64,000 nt of DNA from Phycisphaerales bacterium (GTDB lineage: Bacteria; Planctomycetota; Phycisphaerae; Phycisphaerales; SM1A02): positions 62,001 to 126,000 of the forward strand of contig JAQWNP010000014.1 of the NCBI GenBank assembly GCA_029268515.1, in the 5' to 3' direction. The position numbers were made by a program, and so were the translations under genes. Positions 16,619 to 24,952 of this stretch are shown here, in pieces. The notes beneath the pieces are model-generated. The model did not search any database and had not been told where the DNA came from. It saw only the letters and a list, made by a program, of their open reading frames with translations. The stretch's first letter is position 1; each line of letters begins with the position of its first letter.

Positions 16619-18433
16619 GTGTCCTATACCGTACTTGCTCGCCGATACCGGTCGCGCAGCTTTGATGAGTTGATTGGACAGCAGCATGTCGCTCGCACGT
16701 TGCGGCATGCCATCGATAACGATCGAACTGCGCATGCCTATTTATTCTGTGGTACCCGTGGTGTCGGTAAGACTTCCATGGCACGGCTGCTTGCAATTGC
16801 CCTCAATGTCACAGATGACTTACAGGCTGCCGACGATATCAAAAACGCGATTCTGCAGGGTAATGATCTTGATGTCATTGAAATCGATGGTGCCTCAAAC
16901 CGTGGCATCAACGAAGCGCGTGACTTAATTGCTTCAGCTGGCTTAGCTCCAGCACGATGCCAATATAAAATCTACATTATCGATGAGGTCCACATGCTGA
17001 CCCGCGAGGCCTTTAATGCCTTGCTTAAGACGATGGAAGAGCCTCCATCACATGTGAAGTTTATTCTCTGCACAACTGAGCCACATCGAGTGCCCGCAAC
17101 CATTCAAAGCCGATGTCAGCGATTCGATTTTCGCCCTGTTTCGGCGGATGATATTGCCGCACATCTTGCCAAAGTGGTGGCGGCAGAGGGATTGAAGGCT
17201 GATGCAGAGGCCTTGATAGAAGTAGCCCGGATGGGTGATGGTTCCGTACGCGATGCGTTGAGCTTGCTTGATCGTCTGTTGGCGGGTGCAGGTGAATTGA
17301 CGCTTAGTGTCGTAACCGAATCCGTGGGGCTTGCTGATCGTACGTTGATCAGCTCTCTCGTTGATGCCATTATTGCCAATGATGCTGCTGACTCATTAAA
17401 AAGAGGTCAAGACTTGCTGGCGACAGGTATTTCAATCGATCAGGCTGTCGCTGGGCTCATCGAGCACTTGCATGCCATGCTCATCCTCTGCACCTGTGGT
17501 GCTGATGTTGAGACGCTGGAAATGACGGAACAGCGAAGGCAGGCACTCGTTGCTCAAGCAGCCCATTTTGATAGTGAGGGGTTGGTTTACCAGATGGCAG
17601 TCTGTGATGCACTTGCACGCAGTGTTCGTGGGTCAAGTGTGGCTCGGGCACAATTCGATGCGGCGATTGTCCGTATGGCTCATGCCCATCGATTCGCAGA
17701 TGTGCAGCTGGCAAGTAGCCAGGAGCGATCTCCTGAGCCGACTTTCAAAAAAAAAATAGAGACTAGTACGCCCGTCATTACTCAGAAAAAGCCAGCAGCT
17801 ATGGCCAGCTCGGCTGATGGCACGTCGCCAGAAAAGGTGGCCGCGGTTGTTGAGAAGGCGCCTGATGTCGCAATGCCCGAGCGCGTGGCTTCAGGGAATA
17901 TTCGAGTCAAAGTCAAGACTGCATCAAACGTACCGAGTCCCGCGCCCACCGCATCAAGTCAGGATGTCACAAGCCAGTCCCATGAGCGAGGTAGAGAAAT
18001 CTGGGCGCAGGTCATCAACGCTGCACGAGAATCAAGCGCCGAACAAGCTCGTACCAGCCAACTGGCCTATCAGACATTTGATGGCCGAACACTACAGCTC
18101 AGGCTGCAGGATGGTAGCGAGGCTCAAGCAAAGTTCTTATTGTCGCAAGTTGCGGTTATTGAAGAGCAGGTGGGGCGCGTTGCAGGAGAGTCACTTCGCG
18201 TTGAACTTGCATTGATTGATGAAGTGGCATCGTCTCATTCAGAGGGTGCCAGGGCCATAGAGTCTTCTTCAGAGAAAGACTCTAAACTGGAAGCTACAGT
18301 CGTTGTGGAGCAACGGCAGCCTAAGAAAGAGGCGCCTTCTCGAGCGTCCCTTGAGGACTCTGGGCCTGTGCGATTAGCACGAGAGATCTTCGATGGAATG
18401 ATTGTTCGGGTTGAGTCAGAGGAAAAAAGATGA
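16619..18433 (+). CDS. dnaX: DNA polymerase III subunits tau/gamma
   Basis: DnaX is the ATPase core of the clamp loader, and tau links the polymerases. The 604-residue protein starts at GTG with AAGGTG eight bases upstream. The AAA+ domain shows GTRGVGKTS (Walker A, residues 45-53), KIYIIDEVHML (Walker B, about 117-127) and IQSRCQRFDF (the SRC motif with sensor arginine). Domain III ends near residue 350 at RAQFDAAIVRMAHAHRF, followed by a Lys- and Ala-rich linker and a tau-like tail. Two features are unusual. The four-Cys zinc module normally found after Walker A is absent (residues 63-82 contain no Cys). A run of ten A residues at codons 377-380 is placed to yield a gamma form by slippage. 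The SRP RNA precedes it, and ybaB overlaps by ATGA. Confidence 0.95.
   Translation: MSYTVLARRYRSRSFDELIGQQHVARTLRHAIDNDRTAHAYLFCGTRGVGKTSMARLLAIALNVTDDLQAADDIKNAILQGNDLDVIEIDGASNRGINEARDLIASAGLAPARCQYKIYIIDEVHMLTREAFNALLKTMEEPPSHVKFILCTTEPHRVPATIQSRCQRFDFRPVSADDIAAHLAKVVAAEGLKADAEALIEVARMGDGSVRDALSLLDRLLAGAGELTLSVVTESVGLADRTLISSLVDAIIANDAADSLKRGQDLLATGISIDQAVAGLIEHLHAMLILCTCGADVETLEMTEQRRQALVAQAAHFDSEGLVYQMAVCDALARSVRGSSVARAQFDAAIVRMAHAHRFADVQLASSQERSPEPTFKKKIETSTPVITQKKPAAMASSADGTSPEKVAAVVEKAPDVAMPERVASGNIRVKVKTASNVPSPAPTASSQDVTSQSHERGREIWAQVINAARESSAEQARTSQLAYQTFDGRTLQLRLQDGSEAQAKFLLSQVAVIEEQVGRVAGESLRVELALIDEVASSHSEGARAIESSSEKDSKLEATVVVEQRQPKKEAPSRASLEDSGPVRLAREIFDGMIVRVESEEKR
17747..17756 (+). 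promoter_or_regulatory. A10 slippery run in dnaX, candidate gamma-producing slippage site
   Basis: Ten consecutive A residues encode Lys-Lys-Lys-Ile in the tau frame. With one A lost, the third Lys codon is followed at once by TAG. With one A gained, the reading is Asn-Arg-Asp and then TAG. Either shift therefore gives a 379 or 382-residue product ending just after clamp-loader domain III. A 6-bp hairpin (CAGGAG/CTCCTG, 17720-17735) containing a GGAG lies upstream. Thermus thermophilus dnaX makes gamma by transcriptional slippage on a comparable A-run, and E. coli does so by ribosomal frameshifting. The tau frame continues on both sides, so the run is not an obvious sequencing error. Confidence 0.65.
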
Positions 18434-18837
18434 TGTTTGACAATCTGAAAAATATGGCTTCCATGGCCGGTATGCTCAAAGATATGCCGCGAATAAAAGC
18501 GCAGATCGAGGAAGTCAAGGAGGAACTCGGTCGCATGCACGTCACTGGTGAGAGTGGAGGCGGTGCAGTTCGTGTTATTGCCAACGGTCACCTAAAAATT
18601 GAGTCTGTGGAAGTCGATCAAGCTTTGCTTTCTGGCCTTGTTGACTCAACTGATCCAGATGATTTGGCAATGGCTCAAGATCTCATTGCCGGTGCCACAA
18701 ATAATGCGCTTGAAAAAGCACGTGTGATGGCTGCGCAGAAATTCGCTGACGCCGCCGGTGAGATGGGCTTGCCAATATCAAATGAGATGATTCGTGGTTT
18801 TGGTGATCTCGGTGGTGCGATCGATCCATCAATGTAA
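18430..18837 (+). CDS. ybaB: YbaB/EbfC-family nucleoid-associated protein
   Basis: YbaB/EbfC proteins are small dimeric DNA-binding proteins almost always encoded between dnaX and recR, as here. The 135 residues show the family layout: an N-terminal helix rich in Met (MFDNLKNMASMAGMLKDMP), a long charged helix (RIKAQIEEVKEELGRM), then the beta sheet GGGAVRVIANGHLKIESVEV and a C-terminal helix. It is slightly longer than the E. coli protein (109 residues) because of extra C-terminal residues (GLPISNEMIRGFGDLGGAID). The first ATG overlaps the dnaX stop as ATGA and a second ATG follows immediately, so either could be used. recR follows after 16 bases. Confidence 0.93.
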   Translation: MMFDNLKNMASMAGMLKDMPRIKAQIEEVKEELGRMHVTGESGGGAVRVIANGHLKIESVEVDQALLSGLVDSTDPDDLAMAQDLIAGATNNALEKARVMAAQKFADAAGEMGLPISNEMIRGFGDLGGAIDPSM

Positions 18838-18853
18838 ACAGGAGTAGTAGCTG

Positions 18854-19516
18854 GTGAAGTCAGGCCAAGGCTCAGGGTATCCACAGGCAATCGATCGGCT
18901 TTTAGAGTCGTTTTCTAGCCTTCCAGGTATTGGCCGACGCAGTGCCGAGCGAATTTGCTTTCATTTACTGAAGCAGCCTGCTGATCATGTCATCGGGCTA
19001 TCACGAGCGATTTCGGATCTGGTGGAAAAAGTCACCTGCTGTCAGGTTTGCTTCAACTTGGCTGACGCGAGCCCTTGTCCAATATGTAGTAATGATGAAC
19101 GTGACGCCTCACAAGTGTTGGTCGTTGAGCAGGTCCGAGATCTACTGAGTTTTGAACAAACAGGAATCTATCGGGGTGTGTATCACGTTTTAACTGGTCG
19201 GATTGATCCGTTGGGGGGCGTGGAGCCCGCTGACCTAACCATTGCGCAATTGCGTTCAAGATTGCTTGATGCGAGCTGTAACGCCAGAGGAGTTCAGGTA
19301 GCAGAGGTCATTTTGGGGCTGAATCCAAATCTAGAAGGTGATGCAACAGCTCTCTATTTGGCAGAGTTACTAAAAGAACTGCCTGTTCGAGTCACCAGGC
19401 TCGCTCGCGGCGTACCGGCTGGTTCGCAATTGGAGTTCGCATCTACCGCAGTGCTGGCAGATGCGATTGAGGGAAGGCGTGCCATGCAGCAGGATGGGCA
19501 AGGGGGCGGCCGTTAG
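18854..19516 (+). CDS. recR: Recombination mediator protein RecR
   Basis: RecR works with RecO (and RecF) to load RecA on single-stranded DNA. The 220-residue protein has the helix-hairpin-helix (LLESFSSLPGIGRRSAERI), a four-Cys zinc finger (CCQVCFNLADASPCPIC) and a Toprim domain (VLVVEQVRDLLSFEQTGIY, then YHVLTGRIDPLGGV), followed by the Walker-B-like tail (VTRLARGVPAGSQLEFA). In E. coli RecR the Toprim Glu is in VVE, kept here. The start is a GTG with AGGAG at 18840-18844. Some 20 C-terminal residues after EFASTAVLADAIEGR form a Gln- and Gly-rich tail. It completes the ffs-dnaX-ybaB-recR cluster and is followed, after 115 bases, by rpoN. Confidence 0.95.
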   Translation: MKSGQGSGYPQAIDRLLESFSSLPGIGRRSAERICFHLLKQPADHVIGLSRAISDLVEKVTCCQVCFNLADASPCPICSNDERDASQVLVVEQVRDLLSFEQTGIYRGVYHVLTGRIDPLGGVEPADLTIAQLRSRLLDASCNARGVQVAEVILGLNPNLEGDATALYLAELLKELPVRVTRLARGVPAGSQLEFASTAVLADAIEGRRAMQQDGQGGGR

Positions 19517-19631
19517 ACAGCAGTAAGAACGGTTACGCATTACACTGTGACGTGACCAAGTCTGCAGCGGTGCAATATGCTCCGACTGCTCGCGTTGGTG
19601 ATGGATGAGATAATCGGGAGAAGGCCTGTCT

Positions 19632-21161
19632 ATGCGCTTCGATGCCAGTCAACATATGCGTCTCAACCAGCAGATGAAGCTGGCGCCCCGCATGATTCAG
19701 TCAATGGAAATACTCCAGATGCCTTTTGCAGAATTGCAGGAGCGCATTGAACAAGAATTGGAATCGAATGTGGCGCTTGAGGAGGCCGGTTCGAACCTGG
19801 AGCAATCGGGGGCTGAAGAAGCAGCTGGGGAGGTTGCCAATGACCAGCCACTTGATGACCAGGAGTTGGTGGTTGGCGATAATACCTCCGATGGTGCTGA
19901 GGATTTTGAGCGACTGAGCACGCTTGAATCATCGATGCCCGATAGTTTTGAAAACCAATACTCATCAGCTCATCGTGCATCTTCCGGTGAGGATCGTGAT
20001 CGTAAGATGGATGCAATGGCCAATGTTCAGGCTCGCTCTGAGAGTTTGCAAGAGCAGTTGCTGCATCAGTGGACATTTGCTGAGGTGAGCCCAGCCGTAC
20101 AGATTCTTGGTAAACGACTTATTGGATATCTGGAAAACGATGGTCTCTTTCACACGTCCGAGTCTGAGATATTAGAAGAACTTACATCGATACCTGATCT
20201 TGATATCAGTCCGGAGCTTGTGACGGAGGCGATTGAGGCTCTGCAACACTGGCTGGATCCACCTGGCTTGGCGGCCCGCTCCGTTAAAGAGTGCTTGTTG
20301 ATTCAAGTTGATTCACAGGATCGTCAAGATCCACAGCACGGCTTGGCATGGCAGGACGTTCGTCTTCTAATTACCTCTCACTTCGAAGATCTTCTGGAGA
20401 ACCGGCTGCCTCGCATTAGTGAAAGTAGCGAAATCTCAATGGATCGGATTCATGCAGCAATGGAACTGATGCATCGCCTGAAGTTGAGCCCTGGTCGCGA
20501 GCTTGTCAGTGAACAAGTTCAACCTATTATTCCTGACATTATGGTTGAGTATGACGAGCAAAAAGATGTCTACACAGCACGAATGAGTGATGGCACCTTG
20601 CCTCATGTGAGAGTGTCTTCTGACTATGAAAACATGGCAAAAGACAAGAAGGTTGAAAAGGAAACGCGTCGTTTTGTTGGAGACAGCGTTCGTCGTGCGT
20701 CCTGGCTTATTGATGCTATCAATCAGCGCAAGCACACGATGCTCCGGGTTGTTGGTGTTGTTCTTGCCAGGCAGCGAGACTTCTTTGATCAAGGTAAGCA
20801 ACATCTCAAACCGCTGCCAATGATCGAAGTAGCAGATCAACTCAACATTCACGTGGGAACAGTCAGTCGAGCTGTGGCTGAGAAGTGGATTGCAACGCCA
20901 CGCGGGGTTCTGCCATTGCGAATGTTTTTCTCAGGCGGCACGGAAACCAAGAGTGGTGAGCAAATGAGTTGGGGTGCGGTTAAGGAGACGCTCAAAGATA
21001 TTGTTGATCAAGAAGATAAGCAATCTCCACTGAGTGACGAGTCAATCGTGAAAGAGCTGAAGTCGAGAGGGATTGATATCGCTCGGCGGACAGTTGTGAA
21101 GTATCGTCAGCAACTAGATATACCGCCGGCACGGAGGCGCAAGGTATTTTCTGATAAGTGA
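19632..21161 (+). CDS. rpoN: RNA polymerase sigma-54 factor
   Basis: Sigma-54 directs transcription from -24/-12 promoters and needs AAA+ activators. The 509-residue protein has all regions. Region I is Gln- and Leu-rich (LNQQMKLAPRMIQSMEILQM and PFAELQERIEQELESN), followed by an acidic region II (residues 50-125, EEAGSN to DDQELVVGD). The core-binding domain comes next, then the helix-turn-helix (IEVADQLNIHVGTVSRAV), and finally the RpoN box ARRTVVKYRQQL near the C-terminus, which reads the -24 element. The ATG has AGAAGG seven bases upstream. No sigma-54 activator gene is in the window. The position after recR is probably its own unit, as the 115-base gap could hold a promoter. frr is convergent on its 3' side. 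Confidence 0.95.
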   Translation: MRFDASQHMRLNQQMKLAPRMIQSMEILQMPFAELQERIEQELESNVALEEAGSNLEQSGAEEAAGEVANDQPLDDQELVVGDNTSDGAEDFERLSTLESSMPDSFENQYSSAHRASSGEDRDRKMDAMANVQARSESLQEQLLHQWTFAEVSPAVQILGKRLIGYLENDGLFHTSESEILEELTSIPDLDISPELVTEAIEALQHWLDPPGLAARSVKECLLIQVDSQDRQDPQHGLAWQDVRLLITSHFEDLLENRLPRISESSEISMDRIHAAMELMHRLKLSPGRELVSEQVQPIIPDIMVEYDEQKDVYTARMSDGTLPHVRVSSDYENMAKDKKVEKETRRFVGDSVRRASWLIDAINQRKHTMLRVVGVVLARQRDFFDQGKQHLKPLPMIEVADQLNIHVGTVSRAVAEKWIATPRGVLPLRMFFSGGTETKSGEQMSWGAVKETLKDIVDQEDKQSPLSDESIVKELKSRGIDIARRTVVKYRQQLDIPPARRRKVFSDK

Positions 21162-21189
21162 TCGCATCTTTATTCGGCGGTATTGTTGC

Positions 21190-21756
21190 CTAGACTTGTT
21201 CGACTTCGTTTGCCTTTGCTTGGCTGAGCGCATCTATATCGCTTGACCATTTCTTTGTTAGATCTTCAATCTTGCTCTTGGCTCTCTTGCCATCATCTTC
21301 TGAGATTGAATTTTCTTTGTCTTTAACAAGTTGATCGATCTGTTTATTGGTATCGCGGCGGTCGTTGCGCATTGCAACCTTAGAGTCTTCTGCAAGCTTG
21401 CGCACTTGGGCTACCAGTTGTTGGCGGCGTTCCGAAGAGGGCGCAGGAATACTAACGCGGATACTGTCGCCATCGGCGCGAGGATTGAGCCCCAGATCAG
21501 CCGTTTCGATGGTACGCATGATTTCGGTTTTGGCAGATGGGTCGAATGGTTTGACAAGCAGCTGTGTTGAATCAGCCACACTAATAGCTGCAAGCTCACG
21601 AAGATCGGTCGGGCTACCGTAATAATCAACTTTGAGATATTCGATGAGAGCAGTTGTGGCTCGTCCTGTGCGAATGCCTCGAAGTTCTCGTGATAGATAC
21701 TCAAAACTCTTGCTCATTTTTGAATCACAAGCCGAGATAATCGGGTCAATAGACAT
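21190..21756 (-). CDS. frr: Ribosome recycling factor
   Basis: RRF splits post-termination ribosomes together with EF-G. The 188-residue protein is standard: an N-terminal helix (MSKSFEYLSRELRGIRTGRA, with the invariant R-GR-A stretch), the domain II strands (VDYYGSPTDLRELAAISVAD), PRADGDSIRVSIPAPSSERR, and the long C-terminal helices ending in KKWSSDIDALSQAKANEV. It lies 109 bases downstream of pyrH on the same strand. The pyrH-frr order is widely conserved in bacteria, so the two are probably cotranscribed. The usual upstream rpsB and tsf are not present, because the gene before pyrH is divergent. Confidence 0.96.
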   Translation of the reverse strand: MSIDPIISACDSKMSKSFEYLSRELRGIRTGRATTALIEYLKVDYYGSPTDLRELAAISVADSTQLLVKPFDPSAKTEIMRTIETADLGLNPRADGDSIRVSIPAPSSERRQQLVAQVRKLAEDSKVAMRNDRRDTNKQIDQLVKDKENSISEDDGKRAKSKIEDLTKKWSSDIDALSQAKANEVEQV

Positions 21757-21865
21757 TTCGATGGGGCTCCTGCGGTTAGCTGATTAAATTTGGCTCATCG
21801 ATTTAAGAAACTGGCATGATTCAAGCAAAAATATCACCCTAAATCACTGCGTGATGACGTATTAC

Positions 21866-22621
21866 TCAATAGGAGGATGCTGTTTGTGTTTTCTTTTTTC
21901 CGACATGTACCAAGGTGCCATAATCAGTATCCCCAAGGATCACGCGATGAATAGCTCCCTCAGCTCTGAAGTTAAAGATGACGACAGGGAGGTTATTTTC
22001 CATGCACATTGTCAGTGCTGTCAAATCCATGACCCCGAGCTGTTGCTCAATGGCTTCATGGAAGGTGATCTCGTCGTAACGAATTGCTTTTGGGTTGGTG
22101 ACAGGATCAGCGTCATAAACGCCGTCGACCTTGGTGGCTTTCAGCAGTACATCGGCACCAATTTCAGCGCCTCGCAAGGCCGCGCATGTGTCGGTGGTGA
22201 AGAAGGGATTGCCGGTGCCAGCAGCCAGAACCAGAATGCGTCCCTTTTCGAGATGCCGCATGGCTCTGGCCTTGATGAATGGTTCGGCAACTGCCGGGAT
22301 CTCAAGAGCACTCATAAGACGTACATCGCAGTCAAGCCCATTGAGCGCTTCGCGAAGTGCAAGCCCATTGACCACGGTGCCAATCATGCCCATATAGTCG
22401 GCGGTAGACTGGTCGAACCCAGTTTCCGATACCAGGTGCGATCCACGGACAATATTGCCGCCGCCCACCACGACGGCCACCTGGCACCCAGTGGAGGCAG
22501 CCAATTTCACTTGATTGGCGATGAAAGAAAGTTCAGACGGATCAATCCCTCGAGATCCAGGAGGGCAGAAAGTTTCGCCACTAATCTTCAAAATGACCCG
22601 TCTAAATGGGATATTGCTCAT
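21866..22621 (-). CDS. pyrH: Uridylate kinase (UMP kinase)
   Basis: PyrH phosphorylates UMP to UDP and belongs to the amino-acid kinase fold, unlike eukaryotic UMP kinases. Motifs in the 251-residue protein include VILKISGETFC with the phosphate-binding Lys, GCQVAVVVGGGNIVRG, ADYMGMIGTVVNGLALREAL, RILVLAAGTGNPFFTTDTCA, and ADVLLKATKVDGVYDADPVT, followed by the C-terminal NLPVVIFNF. The ATG sits at the first conserved strand. The 145-base gap to the divergent vWA gene must contain promoters for both directions. frr follows downstream. Nothing about the sequence is unusual apart from the short C-terminal extension KKKTQTASSY. Confidence 0.96.
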   Translation of the reverse strand: MSNIPFRRVILKISGETFCPPGSRGIDPSELSFIANQVKLAASTGCQVAVVVGGGNIVRGSHLVSETGFDQSTADYMGMIGTVVNGLALREALNGLDCDVRLMSALEIPAVAEPFIKARAMRHLEKGRILVLAAGTGNPFFTTDTCAALRGAEIGADVLLKATKVDGVYDADPVTNPKAIRYDEITFHEAIEQQLGVMDLTALTMCMENNLPVVIFNFRAEGAIHRVILGDTDYGTLVHVGKKKTQTASSY

Positions 22622-22766
22622 TGCGGCTCCGATCTTCCTTCCCAGTGGGAGTATCTAGGTCCTGATAAAGGGCATTGGACTCACCCTCACCCAGCCCGTC
22701 AAGACTACCTGAAAGCCGGCTCCAGGGTACCTATGATGATACCGACCCCGGCAGAAAGTCAGTACG

Positions 22767-23813
22767 GTGGTCAATGATCCTGTCGATGGAGGGCATGTGA
22801 CCCAAGAACCACGCCAAACTGAAGACACAACCCATCTGAGGCGCGCGGTCCACGATTTGCGATCCAGGATCGATGAATTGCAACAGGAGCAGGCTCAGTC
22901 ATCTCGACGGCGGTTGGTCAATTTAGCCATTTTTGCGGTGGCTTTGGCCATTGTGGTTCACATTGGAATCATGGTCTATCTCAATCTTCTCACACGAGAT
23001 GAAGCAGGCGCGCCGGAGCGGATCAGCCAAGATATTGAAATCGCCTTTCTTGATCAGGAAGAGCTTTCTCAATTGGAGGACAGTGATTTAGACGACCAGC
23101 TGTCGGAAGACACCATGACTACGGATGTGGTGCTTGACGCGGAGCCATTTATCCAGCTTGAGGCGGATGCTGTGGATACACAGCTTGCTACGAACAGTAG
23201 TAATATCGCGCCGGCACTGGGCGGTGCTGGCGGTGGTGGGGGTGGTTGGGGCAATGGTATGGGTGGTGGTGGCGCATCGACAACCTTCTTTGGTGTCACC
23301 AGCCGTGGCTCTCGGTTTGCATATGTTGTTGATCGATCTGGTTCAATGGGTGGTAATTCAACGGGTGGCATGCAAAAAATATCGGTTGCACTGAGGGAGT
23401 TGGCTCGCTCAATTACCAGCTTGCCTGATTCAGCAGAGTTCTACTTGTTGTTCTTCGACAGTACATTTTCCGCACCACCCATGCAGAAGGACTGGATGCC
23501 GGCAACACCCTATTCGGTGCGCAATGTCGTTCGATGGCTCAATCAGGTAGCACCAGGCGGAGGGACCCATCCGCGCGGCGCCTTCCAGCACTTGTTTGCA
23601 ATGGAAGAGCGGCCAGATGTGATCTTTTTCTTAACGGATGGAAAGCTGCAGGGGTTTACTTCGGGTGCGCTTGCAAAACTTAACAGCTCTGGGAAGCGCG
23701 TCGTGATCAATACGATTGCTTTCGGTTCTGATGCGGAGCAGAAAGTGCTTCGGGATATGGCTCGTGACTCAGGTGGCGAGTTTCGCTTCGTAAGTACTGG
23801 AGCACGCCCATGA
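22767..23813 (+). CDS. Membrane-anchored vWA-domain protein, first gene of an ExbBD operon
   Basis: A 348-residue protein with three parts. Residues 1-49 are cytoplasmic with a coiled-coil-like helix (HLRRAVHDLRSRIDELQQEQ). One membrane helix lies at 50-75 (LVNLAIFAVALAIVVHIGIM). The rest is outside the membrane: an acidic linker, a glycine-rich hinge (residues 151-170), and a von Willebrand A domain. The MIDAS metal site is intact, with DRSGSMG at 189-195, GGTHPRG and FLTDGKLQG. vWA domains of this kind bind protein ligands through a divalent metal. It is the first of eight overlapping genes and is followed, by ATGA overlap, by a secreted protein, ExbB and two ExbD. The start is GTG at 22767. 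A second GTG at 22797 lies just after GGAGGG and is an alternative. The molecular function is unknown. Confidence 0.85.
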   Translation: MVNDPVDGGHVTQEPRQTEDTTHLRRAVHDLRSRIDELQQEQAQSSRRRLVNLAIFAVALAIVVHIGIMVYLNLLTRDEAGAPERISQDIEIAFLDQEELSQLEDSDLDDQLSEDTMTTDVVLDAEPFIQLEADAVDTQLATNSSNIAPALGGAGGGGGGWGNGMGGGGASTTFFGVTSRGSRFAYVVDRSGSMGGNSTGGMQKISVALRELARSITSLPDSAEFYLLFFDSTFSAPPMQKDWMPATPYSVRNVVRWLNQVAPGGGTHPRGAFQHLFAMEERPDVIFFLTDGKLQGFTSGALAKLNSSGKRVVINTIAFGSDAEQKVLRDMARDSGGEFRFVSTGARP

Positions 23814-24952
23814 TCTGGAACTCTCAAGTTGGGCAAATTCTCATATGTCTGTTGGCCGTGGTTCTGATGAGTTCAGATGTAAAGGCTGACTCAGTAGATC
23901 GACGTGCTGGCGGTACGCCGATCGAAGGAGACATCAGGCAGATTACGCAATCAGGTGTTCAGATTCGTGATAAGAATGGAGTGACACACACAATTCCTTG
24001 GGATCGAATTCGTGATGTGCAGATGACCTATCGGGATCCAAGGCTTGAAGATTTTCTTCCCATGGCGGAGGCGTTATGGCGTGCTCGTACTCGTCTTGAG
24101 CGAGGTGATCGTACGCTTGCGGAACCAATCTTTTCACGGATCTTTACGCAAACGAGAGGTCAAGATCATGAGACCGCGTTGATGGTTGCTGAAGGCCTCA
24201 TGCGCGCTCGCTTAGCTCGTGGGGCGAATGCTGCGGCAGTTTTACCGATGCTAGAGGTCATACGCTTACGTCGAGCGGGTATTCGTTCTGATAGCTTTTC
24301 AATGCTGCCTGACATGTTCGATGAAGTCGTATCTGGTGAATCATTGTGTGTGCAACTACCGCCTCTGTTTGCTCGGACAGAGAGTCTTCAGTCATTGGTT
24401 AAGGCGATTGATTCATATGATGCTCTGGGAGATACATATGTAGAGCATCTTGCAAAGAGCTATAGGCGAGCTGCTGAAGCAGCACTGTATAGCGGGCAGG
24501 CCACAGAGGATCGTACGAAGGGCCATCGCCACTTTATTGATGATGTAATCGACGCGCACTGGAAGGTCGCTGCTCAATCACCATCACGTTCATTCCGATC
24601 TCAGTCTGACCTGGATGGGCAGCTTGACGAGCTGCCGCAGTGGGCGAAAATTTGGGCTTTGTATGCCCTTGGTGTTCAGAAGATGGGCTCTTCCGATCTC
24701 CAAAATCGCGATCGCGGTTTGGTGCAGTTAGCAAGCGTCGCATCCAACCGGGCAGATGAGTTTCCTTACATTACGGGATTAGCGCTAGATCGTTTGGCGA
24801 CGGAGCTCGAGCAAGATGGGCAGTTGGATTCTTCTCTAAGTTTGCGTCGGGAACTTCAGGTGCAGCTGCCACGTCACCCAATTCAACAACAAATTCCACC
24901 TTTGAAAAGAACAGTGGCTGATCGAGAAGAGCCGCAAGAGGATACCCAATGA
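23810..24952 (+). CDS. Exported helical protein of unknown function in ExbBD operon
   Basis: A 380-residue protein with a signal peptide (IWNSQVGQILICLLAVVLMS, cleaved near VKADS). Residues 30-75 form a small beta region (RQITQSGVQIRDKNGVTHTI, then PWDRIRDVQMTY) similar in style to the N-terminal domain of the protease at 6946. The remainder is helical, with Ala-, Leu- and Arg-rich pairs (LMVAEGLMRARLARGANAAA, RRAAEAALYSGQATEDRTKG) that suggest TPR-like scaffolding. No enzyme motif is visible. Its start overlaps the vWA stop (ATGA) and its stop overlaps the ExbB start in the same way, so production is tightly coupled to both. I infer that it is a periplasmic partner of the ExbBD motor or of the vWA protein. 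Confidence 0.72.
   Translation: MIWNSQVGQILICLLAVVLMSSDVKADSVDRRAGGTPIEGDIRQITQSGVQIRDKNGVTHTIPWDRIRDVQMTYRDPRLEDFLPMAEALWRARTRLERGDRTLAEPIFSRIFTQTRGQDHETALMVAEGLMRARLARGANAAAVLPMLEVIRLRRAGIRSDSFSMLPDMFDEVVSGESLCVQLPPLFARTESLQSLVKAIDSYDALGDTYVEHLAKSYRRAAEAALYSGQATEDRTKGHRHFIDDVIDAHWKVAAQSPSRSFRSQSDLDGQLDELPQWAKIWALYALGVQKMGSSDLQNRDRGLVQLASVASNRADEFPYITGLALDRLATELEQDGQLDSSLSLRRELQVQLPRHPIQQQIPPLKRTVADREEPQEDTQ

Noticed and set aside
16457-16796. Two overlapping minus-strand frames of about 100 codons over the SRP RNA and dnaX start
   Set aside because: They overlap the conserved RNA fold and the first conserved dnaX codons.
17747-17756. The A10 run as a sequencing error or frameshift in dnaX
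   Set aside because: The tau frame is continuous and keeps typical composition for over 220 codons after the run. The length fits a multiple of three as given.
21851-22777. A 308-codon plus-strand frame opposite pyrH
   Set aside because: It is antisense to a perfectly conserved pyrH and its product is low in hydrophobic pattern and rich in His, Ser and Asn, as expected of a shadow frame.
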